Below the pieces are notes generated by a model. That model searched no databases. It was given only the letters and a program-made list of their open reading frames with translations, and was not told where the DNA came from. A DNA stretch of 10,238 bases from Falciphora oryzae (taxonomy: Eukaryota; Ascomycota; Sordariomycetes; Magnaporthales; Magnaporthaceae), in the NCBI GenBank assembly GCA_000733355.1, contig JNVV01000128.1, positions 1 to 10,238 of the forward strand, given 5' to 3'. The position numbers and the translations under genes are program-made. Below are positions 1 to 5,775 of this stretch, one piece after another. Numbering within the stretch: position 1 is the stretch's first letter; every line of letters starts with the position of its first letter.

Positions 1-263
1 TGCCTGTTTCTGCCCACATTAGTTTCCGTTCTCTGAGCCATCACTTTGCCACTTTCCCTCCCCCGACACCACAGCCACCATCTTCTCGACTTCGCAAGCA
101 GCCCTAGTCACCTACAAGTGTCTGCCCTACAGAGCCCAATCTTCCGTCCGTCCAGATAATCTCTGTGCCTGTCTCCTATCGAAGTCTTGTCTCCGAAACT
201 GACACCCGCCTTCGACCCCTCGTCAGTCAACCTAGCATCCTTTGTCTTGTTTAAACAACTACC
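1..263 (+). promoter_or_regulatory. Pyrimidine-rich leader upstream of ATG 264
   Basis: This stretch is rich in C and T tracts and leads to an ATG in a favourable context (ACCATGCC at 261-268). That composition is common in transcribed 5' leaders of filamentous ascomycetes. There is no clear TATA box and no convincing ORF. The gene it would serve seems decayed further downstream, so this may be the surviving promoter and leader of a dead gene, or of a gene whose structure I could not resolve. Confidence 0.3.
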
Positions 264-528
264 ATGCCTTCGAACCAAACCCACTCGCCTTCGCCTCTGG
301 GCCCTGGCGCCGGCATTTCAGCTCATGATCAGACGGAGGACCGAGGCGCTACGGCGCGCCCACCTCGTCGCCGCGTATCTCACAGGCCTCAAAATGAGGC
401 CGAGTACTGGCACAGAAGGAACTTGAGAGCCCGTAGCCAAGAGCAATTCAGCGACCCAGGCCCCGTCTCTCGCGCTTTGGGGGAGGAAACCCCAGACGAT
501 CACGGTGATGACAGCCCACTGGCTTACG
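264..528 (+). pseudogene. Possible 5' exon of a decayed multi-exon gene
   Basis: I do not recognise this protein. An ATG in good context opens 88 codons plus one base that end at a strong donor (G|GTATGT at 529). The product is hydrophilic and looks disordered, rich in Arg, Pro, Asp and Glu, with an RRRR-type basic patch near residues 35-39 and an acidic stretch near 74-83. It has no signal peptide. Splicing to an acceptor near 592 soon meets a stop. Splicing to the CAG at 623-625 opens a frame to about 1044 (the last codon before TAG), which contains the 27-bp tandem repeat. No route yields an intact gene through the AMP deaminase fragment downstream. It may be the N-terminal tail of that enzyme, since fungal AMP deaminases have long disordered N-termini, but I cannot show this. 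An unresolved real gene remains possible. Confidence 0.35.
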
Positions 529-683
529 GTATGTTGTACCCAGCCCTGGATATGGCACGAACTGGGCTTGCACAAGCTGACCTTGGGGGTAGGACGGATT
601 GATCTGGGAGGAGAATGACATCCAGTCTGTGAGAAGAAGCAAGGCGGGCGGCGCCGATACACCCTGGGGTTGTTTGGCAGCCC

Positions 684-764
684 AACCGCGGCGCGGCCAA
701 GGAGCGCCCCAACCGCGGCGCAGCCAAGGAGTGTCCGAACAATGGCGCGGCCAAGGAGGGAGAA
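684..764. repeat. 27-bp tandem repeat, three units
   Basis: Three units begin at 684, 711 and 738, an exact 27-bp period. The first two are nearly identical (AACCGCGGCGC followed by GCCAAGGAG), and the third is more diverged. Because the period is a multiple of three, the array reads as nine-residue repeats of the form PTAAxPRSx on the plus strand, and also stays open on the minus strand. It lies in the open frame that would follow the candidate exon at 264-528. Confidence 0.8.
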
Positions 765-1044
765 GGGCCACGGCCACCCTCTATACTGGGTGCTTTCGCC
801 GGCACTCCCCCACAAGTATCAAGAAGTGAACGGCATCACGGTCACGGCATCGTTTGATGCCGTCGCCGACTTCGCCGCGAGCGATCCTTTTGGTATGCAC
901 AATACCCGACCGCCGACGTCCCGGAAGCAACGCTGTGGCGAAGCGACTGAGGGGAGCGCGTCTGCACCTGGTGCTGGAGGCGGTGTCGGCGGCGAGCACA
1001 AGAAGCAGCGAGGAGACACGCCACGGCTGTTGCCGCCCGGCTAG

Positions 1045-1198
1045 ACCGGCAAGTCTTGTTTGATCAAGCAAGTACCAGCACCAGATTCGAGTGGCGCATC
1101 TCCATCTATGGCGGGTCCCTCGACGTTGGGGGGACAGGCTGGCGGCGTGGGTGGTGGACCACAAGCTCTTCTCGCACAATGTGCGCTGGCTCATCCAG
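1045..1198 (+). pseudogene. AMP deaminase catalytic-domain fragment, frameshifted
   Basis: AMP deaminase converts AMP to IMP in purine nucleotide metabolism. Conserved blocks of the fungal enzyme occur here in correct order but in different frames: QVLFDQA (1050-1070), KYQHQ (1070-1084), FEWRISIYGGSLD (1086-1124) and DRLAAWVVDHKLFSHNVRWL followed by IQ (1133-1198). The family reads close to SKYQxxEWRISIYGRSxDEW, then DKLAAWVVDxKLFSxNVRWL and IQ. The expected PRLYDVY continuation is missing; a CAG-rich tract starts at 1199. Reading the blocks together needs three frame changes, and the zinc-binding and active-site regions of the family are absent, so this is a fragment and not a working gene. 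The identification comes from recall of the family, not from a search. Confidence 0.78.
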
Positions 1199-1316
1199 GC
1201 ACTCCAGCAACAGCAGCACCAGCAGTGGCCGCACCAGCAGCGGAAGCCAGCAGCCGCACCAGCAGTAGCAGCCCCGGCAGCCACCCCAACAGCAGCAGCA
1301 CCAGCAGCTCTAGCGT
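1199..1316. repeat. CAG/GCA-rich low-complexity tract
   Basis: An imperfect array of CAG, GCA and CCA-type triplets. Depending on frame it would encode Gln/His-rich, Ala/Pro-rich or Ser/Thr-rich sequence. It begins exactly where the AMP deaminase homology ends and stops just before the donor-like GTATGAG at 1321. It could be a low-complexity coding segment or a triplet expansion in dead sequence. Confidence 0.75.
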
Positions 1317-1320
1317 CTCG

Positions 1321-1398
1321 GTATGAGGAGTTCGTCTCACTGGCCCCCTTTGGATGCCTGGCGCGATTTAGACTAACCTTTCGTTTCGACATTGGCAG
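1321..1398 (+). other. Candidate spliceosomal intron
   Basis: A 78-bp interval has a GTATGAG donor at 1321, a GACTAAC branch-point match (about 1371-1377) and a TTGGCAG acceptor ending at 1398. Size and signals are typical for filamentous ascomycetes. It lies between the CAG-rich tract and a coding-like frame, which suggests these once belonged to one transcript. No frame through both flanks is currently open. Confidence 0.5.
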
Positions 1399-1740
1399 AA
1401 GGTGGCATTCACCATAGGATGCGTACGCACGCGCCAGCTTACGTTGGTCGTCGTCGACATCTCGACCTGGCGTCCCGCAAGGGATACCGGGAGACCTCAA
1501 CCGGTATGCTCTGCTGCTGAGAGCCCGATGCCAGCTCTTCCGAAGACGATCTGGACGACGAATCCAGAGTCCCGATTTTCTACATGTCTGGAACAGAGGG
1601 CAGCCTTTCAACAAGGCCCCGTCTCGGCAGACGGTGGGGGACAGTGGCAAAGACGATGGCCAGGTTGGTGTCCCCAGGCTATAACATCCTTGACATGGCA
1701 AAGCTTCCGGCTGACCTGGTTTTTGGCTGGTGCGCTTCCA
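1399..1740 (+). pseudogene. Coding-like remnant interrupted by one TGA
   Basis: I do not recognise this protein. From the acceptor at 1398, the frame with codons starting at 1401 reads as plausible protein for over 110 codons, apart from a single TGA at 1518-1520. Before the stop it is basic (GRRRHLDLASRKGYRE). After it comes an acidic stretch (SSSEDDLDDESRV, about 1536-1574) and then more ordinary sequence to about 1740. The same frame stays open to about 1892 but becomes Ala/Pro-rich and less convincing. The acidic patch recalls the disordered N-terminal tail of some enzymes. Joining it to the sequence before the intron does not give an open frame, so I treat it as a decayed exon. Confidence 0.35.
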
Positions 1741-1886
1741 GCGCGCGACACGCGTTAGCGCCGGTTGCGAGAACGAAACGCACGCCAACAGCTCCCACAG
1801 AGCTTGTGCGACCCGGCTCCCATGTCGCCTCTGCCCTGGGTCGGCCTCTAAGCATAGAGCCGGCCTGGGGCGGGGCACTGCCGGCC

Positions 1887-2182
1887 TCGTGAGATCCGGC
1901 CCGATTACCTATGCCATCGTGTCGCTTACGGTTCCAGTTGGGGCAAACGGGAACAGCCTCGTGATGGGCTACAGGACGTCTGGCACCGCCGGCTTCACCA
2001 CCGTCAGGTATGGCACTGCCGGCTTACCGCCGGCTTCGCCAACCACCGGCCTCATGGGCCCCGGCTCGGCACCGCCAGGCTCATGAGGTCCGGCCCTGAT
2101 CACCTATGCCATCGTGTCGCTTACGGTTCCAGTTGGGGCAAACGGGAACGGCCTCGTGATAGGCTACGTGGCGTCTGGCACC
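1887..2182. repeat. Direct repeat of about 100 bp (1887-1987 and 2081-2182)
   Basis: Two copies lie about 195 bp apart. By eye there are about eight substitutions, seven of them transitions, and one single-base indel. The central 45 bases (from ATGCCATCGTGTCGC) are identical. The intervening sequence carries further GGCACxGCCGGC-type motifs. No conserved frame is evident. This looks like a local duplication, with more related short motifs up to 2710. Confidence 0.85.
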
Positions 2183-2444
2183 GTCAGCCACGAGCGCGCG
2201 GGCCCTCACCTCCCACCCGGCCCATCAAACAACCCAGATACACCTTCGACTTGCCGCCTACCGGCGGAGCGGCCCGGGGCAGCATCGCGAGCATCATGGG
2301 CCACAACTCAACCGAGAACGTGTGCGTGCGTCTACGACAGCAGCGCGTACTTTGGGCGGTGCGTGCGTCTCGACGGGCTCGCGAGGCGCTCATCTTTGGC
2401 GACGTCGAGCCCGACAGCTCTTCGTCGAGTGCAGCTACGACGTT
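2183..2444. other. Gene-poor stretch inside the patchwork
   Basis: Long open frames cross this interval in more than one reading frame (for example one from about 2083 to 2532), but none starts convincingly, shows recognisable motifs or clearly beats the alternatives. High GC content favours long chance ORFs. I cannot assign a gene here. Confidence 0.4.
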
Positions 2445-2709
2445 TGGCACTGCCGGCTTAGCCGGCTGGGCAGTCACCAGAGGTAAGATGCCGCGCAGCA
2501 GGGACTCCCATAGGATCAAGTGTGGTTACTAACGGCATACGCCAGCCAGGAACCCCGCAGAGCATGAGGAGACGTCGTGGAGGCTCAGGCCGCATGCACG
2601 AGCGCCCCTGGGTTGTGGAGATTGTTGGGGGTTAAGGGTGTCGCGACCGGGCTACACGGCTGGCACTGCCGGCTTAGCCGGCTGGGGCGGCATCAAAGAC
2701 AAGATGCCG
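2445..2709. repeat. Paired repeat with palindromic core (2445-2493 and 2661-2709)
   Basis: A 26-bp block is identical at 2445-2470 and 2661-2686, 216 bp apart, and a shared AAGATGCCG follows at the same offset (2485-2493 and 2701-2709). Inside each block is GCCGGCTTAGCCGGC, a perfect 7-1-7 inverted repeat around a central T (2452-2466 and 2668-2682). Shorter relatives starting TGGCACTGCCGGC or GGCACTGCCGGC occur near 2011 and 1874, so this is a small local repeat family. Confidence 0.85.
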
Positions 2710-2741
2710 TGACGGATCCCCCGAGCAACTCAACCTTCACC

Positions 2742-2776
2742 GTTCCTAATAGGAACTTACTGTTCCTAATAGGAAC
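2742..2776. repeat. Tandem pair of 15-bp palindromes
   Basis: GTTCCTAATAGGAAC occurs at 2742-2756 and again at 2762-2776, a 20-bp period. Each copy is a perfect 7-1-7 inverted repeat around a central A. The pair directly abuts the 5' end of the GNAT remnant, and the second copy supplies the in-frame TAG (2770-2772) that closes that frame upstream. Confidence 0.9.
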
Positions 2777-3120
2777 TCGCGTTGCACAAGGTCCCGGTCA
2801 CAGAGTTCGCCTCCACCCTCAAGATGTGAAAGGACTCGAATCTGCCTTTCATCGTCGCCATCTCCGGGCTTGAGAATGACGTTCGAGGAAACAAGCCTTC
2901 GCAGAAGAAGTGGCAGACAGGCGAGCCAGAGAAAGGGGAGCTGCTCGGCTTCGCCTTCCTGTCAAACTACCACGCGGGCCTCTGCGGCGCCATCAACTCG
3001 GCCGGGAGCTCATCCGTCCGCCTGAGCGTCGTCGTCCACCCCCAGCATCGCCGCAAGTCCATCGGACATGCGCTCATGGACAAGATGCTGCAGCCGCTTC
3101 TAACAGATAGCTTTGGATAG
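2773..3120 (+). pseudogene. GNAT-family N-acetyltransferase remnant
   Basis: One frame reads VPVTEFASTLKM, then TGA (2827-2829), then NLPFIVAISGL (about 2839-2871), GELLGFAFLSNYHAGLCG (about 2938-2991) and RLSVVVHPQHRRKSIGHALM (about 3022-3081). It ends at TAG 3118-3120. This matches fungal GNAT acetyltransferases, which move an acetyl group from acetyl-CoA to an amine. The last block corresponds to the acetyl-CoA pyrophosphate loop, normally Q/R-x-x-G-x-G/A; here Ser replaces the first Gly of the RRxGIG pattern. The fragment is short for the family: nothing recognisable precedes about 2773 and the usual C-terminal part is missing. Truncation at both ends, the internal stop and the altered loop argue for a pseudogene. 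The exact subfamily and substrate are unknown. Confidence 0.75.
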
Positions 3121-3293
3121 TCAAATTTATTCGTGCACTGCTCGCAGGTATCATCTCCTCTTCATAAGCTTGTCATTACGCCATCCAGGATAAAACATAG
3201 CCCCCGTCCCAAACCCCATTAAAAGTATTAGATGCAAATTCGTAAACCCTTTGCCGCCCGTCGCGTCGCGCATTACCGCACCCACCGCTCCGC
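3121..3293. other. Short spacer, 3' side of the protease gene
   Basis: This AT-richer spacer lies between the GNAT remnant and the protease stop codon. It should contain the protease 3' UTR and poly(A) site on the minus strand, but I see no canonical AATAAA. Confidence 0.4.
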
Positions 3294-4559
3294 CTACAGC
3301 CTCTTGCTGGCCCAGCCCAGCCTCGGGGAGGACGAGCCGTCAAAGACGACGTAGGCGGCCTTGAGGGCGATGTCGCCAAAGATGGCGAAGCCGATGCCCG
3401 AGTCGGACTGGATGCCGCCGAAGCACGTGTCGGAGCCGTCGGTGACGGGCGCGTAGCTGATGTACTCGCCCGGGATGGTGATGGTGTTGGAGCCGACCTT
3501 GAAGGAGAAGTCGGGCGGGGTGACGGAGCACGGGAAGACGAAACCGCCGTCCGAAGGTGAATCCTGGGCGCCCGAAACCTGGTCGTAGTAGGCGTTGACG
3601 ACCGAGTCGTCGAGCAGGAGCAGGGTGGTGCCCGTGTCGGCGATGCCCGTCAGGCGCCTGCTGGATGACCGGCCGCCGATGGAGTAACCGCTCGCGGTGA
3701 AGGACCAGAACCCCTGCGAGTTGTCGACGGGGACGTAGGCGATGGAGCCCGTGTAGCGGCTGGACGGCAGGGTGCCAAAGTCGTACGAGCCCGGCCGGCC
3801 GTGCTTGAGGTCGACGCCGATGACGGGCGACGACAGCGAGCCCTTGACGTTGTCGAAGAAGGTCTTTTGCGCCCGGGGGCTGACGGTGTTGATGGAGCTG
3901 AAGGCCAGGCCGACGAGGCCGTCGCTGGCGCCCTGGGTGAAGGCGGACGAGATGCGCGAGGCCGTCTCCACGGCCTGAGTCGAATACGAGACGCCGCCGA
4001 TGTTGACGACGTCGGTGTAGACGTTGCCGGACGCGGAGCTGCCGTCGCCGTAGCTGATGGACCAGGTCGAGCCCGACAGGCGCTTCGAGCTGCTGCTCCT
4101 GGACGGGGTGTAGACCTTGTGGCCGCGCTGCTGCGACGACGACAGGTCGCCGCTGAAGCACCAGAGGTCCGACGAGCCCGTGTCGAAGTCGAGGTTGAGC
4201 GTGACGCCCGGGGTGCCGATCTTGACCGGGGTCAGGTACTCGACGTCGAACTGCTCCGGGGTCGTGGTGGCGCTGCCGCTGCCGCCAGCCCGGCGGGTCA
4301 GGGCGGCGGCGGCGGTGGCGTTCTGGACGGCCGCGGCCAGGTTGGCGGGCAGGGGCTTGCCGAACTTTTGGTAGGCGCGGGCGAGGGCGACGGCGCCGTT
4401 CTTGACGACGGGGCCGTTGGGGTTGGCCACCTGGCTGACCGAGAAGTCCATGGGCTGGGCGGCGGCCTGGGGGATGCCGACCTTGGTGTCGATGGGGCTG
4501 GCCGAGACGACGGCCAGGGCCGAGGCGAACACGGCGAGGGTCTGGGCGAAGGAAGGCAT
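3294..4559 (-). CDS. Secreted pepsin-type aspartic protease (endothiapepsin-like, family A1)
   Basis: An acid endopeptidase secreted to digest external protein. The 421-residue precursor is one uninterrupted exon. Residues 1-20 form a signal peptide ending VVSASP, and the propeptide runs to a dibasic RR (89-90). The mature enzyme then starts near A91 (AGGSGSATTTP) with about 331 residues, like the mature endothiapepsin of Cryphonectria. Catalytic aspartates sit in DFDTGSSDLW (D126) and IADTGTTLLLL (D308). The flap Tyr is Y170 in WSISYGDGSS. C344 and C379 match the conserved C-terminal disulfide. The end, near GWASKRL, is complete. The start is the first ATG in frame; the frame extends upstream only from a TTG. 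Codon third positions are strongly G/C, which makes the antisense ORFs long. Odd point: C134 directly follows the Trp of the first active-site loop, where Val is usual, and has no obvious partner. Its promoter lies in the spacer 4560-5775. Confidence 0.95.
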   Translation of the reverse strand: MPSFAQTLAVFASALAVVSASPIDTKVGIPQAAAQPMDFSVSQVANPNGPVVKNGAVALARAYQKFGKPLPANLAAAVQNATAAAALTRRAGGSGSATTTPEQFDVEYLTPVKIGTPGVTLNLDFDTGSSDLWCFSGDLSSSQQRGHKVYTPSRSSSSKRLSGSTWSISYGDGSSASGNVYTDVVNIGGVSYSTQAVETASRISSAFTQGASDGLVGLAFSSINTVSPRAQKTFFDNVKGSLSSPVIGVDLKHGRPGSYDFGTLPSSRYTGSIAYVPVDNSQGFWSFTASGYSIGGRSSSRRLTGIADTGTTLLLLDDSVVNAYYDQVSGAQDSPSDGGFVFPCSVTPPDFSFKVGSNTITIPGEYISYAPVTDGSDTCFGGIQSDSGIGFAIFGDIALKAAYVVFDGSSSPRLGWASKRL

Positions 4560-4720
4560 CTTGAAGTCCTTGGTGAGATGGCAGGAGACCTGGAAAGGTA
4601 TACAAGGGCAGGAGACCTGAGTGAGGAGTGAGGAGGAGGAGGAACCTGTGAGAGGGCTGAGGAGCAGGAGCAAGAAGAGCGACCAAGACGCCAAGCCGGG
4701 CGCCTTAAGTAGACGAGCCG
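4560..4720 (-). promoter_or_regulatory. Protease leader and proximal promoter
   Basis: Read on the minus strand, the 130 bases before the ATG are strongly C/T-rich, as in many fungal transcript leaders. A 13-bp direct repeat (GGCAGGAGACCTG on the plus strand) occurs at 4580-4592 and 4607-4619. A weak TATA-like ACTTAA lies near 4705-4710, about 145 bp from the ATG. I cannot place the transcription start. Confidence 0.4.
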
Positions 4721-5652
4721 GACGGCCGGGACGATGGCGACATCAAGGAGCCCGACGATCCCGCCGCCCAAGGCACCGGCGAGACCGCCTCGCACGCGTC
4801 CCGCCCCATCTTCCTGGCCCTCCTGATAACGCCAACGACGGCACCTCCCTTTCTTGGCATCTTGGCCGCCATGCAGGTGGACCGGCGGAGAGGGGTCGCC
4901 GCAGGGCGGTTGGGAGGGAGGCAAAGGAATACTCAGAGGTGTTGACGTCGATCCAGCAGAAGCAAGTGGGCGCCGGTGTCGAATGTGAGGCTAGGCGGAC
5001 ACAACAACCAGAGCGGATCAGATGGGGCGCTCGCGATAACGCATGGGTGCTGTGTCGGGAAGGAGGCGGAGTTTGCTGTGTCCACCCGCGGCCGGCAATG
5101 GGGTGCAGCGCTAAGCATCCGCCAAAGAGCTTAGCACGCAAATCTCTAGGAAATAAGCCTGGACAAGCTTTTATGCCCCGGCGCAGGGGTGGCCCCTGGC
5201 CGTCTTGCCGTGCTGGCGCCCGTCATTGGCTCGTTCGTCAGGGGATGCCGTCGCATTGAGAACCGGCGACGATTGCCGAGAAGGGCAGGTGGCCAAAGGC
5301 GGGATTACTCGCGTGGGGATTATGCTTGTGGCTTTTCCGGCCAGTCAGCGTTGACGAATACAAGTTTATCGCTCGCGCCAAAAAGCGCCAGGGGGAAAAA
5401 GAAGCGCGCGATTCAAGGGTGGGTGGGTTCGCTCCAGGCAATGCCGAGGCACCGAGAAGAAACATACTTGAGTTCAATACCTAACCCCTAGCCAGGGGAG
5501 GCCGTCTCCAAGAAGCGGAGAAACACATTTGCCGCCTAAAAGACAAGCGGACCTGGAGAAACGCAGATAGGGGCGTCATGACATCCCTGGCGTCGGACTT
5601 GTCCGGTATAGGAAGCTGTGTAATTCATTGGTGAGCTATCGAGCCAGACATG
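4721..5652. other. Intergenic region, no gene found
   Basis: About 930 bases lie between the protease promoter and the 3' end of the Egh16-like gene. Several GC-driven ORFs cross it on both strands (for example plus 4621-5259), but none has a convincing start, a recognisable domain or splice signals that improve it. It presumably holds upstream regulatory DNA of the protease gene. Confidence 0.5.
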
Positions 5653-5662
5653 TGTATATACA
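5653..5662 (-). promoter_or_regulatory. TGTATATACA element in the presumed 3' UTR of the Egh16-like gene
   Basis: A perfect 10-bp palindrome lies about 115 bases beyond the stop of the Egh16-like gene. On the transcript it contains UGUAUAUA, which fits the PUF-protein consensus UGUAnAUA. It also contains UAUAUA, a known fungal poly(A) efficiency element. Either role is possible; the site could also be chance. Confidence 0.3.
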
Positions 5663-5775
5663 ATGGAAATGGAGGCGCAAGTGCAGAAACCAACCCCCGG
5701 CTGCCGTTCTGGACCGACCGCTCTTCTCGCAAAGTCACGGGCTCGTTCTCTTCCTTGTGCTCTCGACAAAAACTC

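Noticed and set aside
781..1878. 365-codon minus-strand ORF
   Set aside because: It has poly-Cys/Trp and poly-Ala runs from the complement of the CAG tract and no recognisable motif. Plus-strand AMP deaminase blocks lie beneath it.
2829..2845. tRNA B-box-like GGACTCGAATC
   Set aside because: It lies inside the GNAT remnant, and no acceptor stem, A box or cloverleaf can be built around it.
1..3120. Repeat-induced point mutation as the cause of decay
   Set aside because: The region is not AT-rich, and the AMP deaminase and GNAT pieces are damaged mainly by indels and truncation with high residue similarity.
1..3120. LTR retrotransposon, DNA transposon or Helitron
   Set aside because: No reverse transcriptase, transposase or Rep/helicase motif, no long terminal repeats and no clear terminal inverted repeats were seen. 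Fragment capture remains only a hypothesis.
3801..4631. 276-codon plus-strand ORF
   Set aside because: It is antisense to the protease and made of Gly/Ala/Val/Asp/Glu/Arg repeats produced by the GC-rich third positions of the real gene.
3340..4686. 448-codon minus-strand ORF in another frame
   Set aside because: It is an Arg/Pro/His-rich shadow of the protease coding sequence, and the protease frame shows all catalytic motifs.
4560..4694. N-terminal extension of the protease to 466 residues with a second signal-like hydrophobic stretch
   Set aside because: The extended frame would start at TTG (4692-4694), not ATG, and the extra residues come from the C/T-rich leader. The first ATG at 4559 gives a normal signal peptide.
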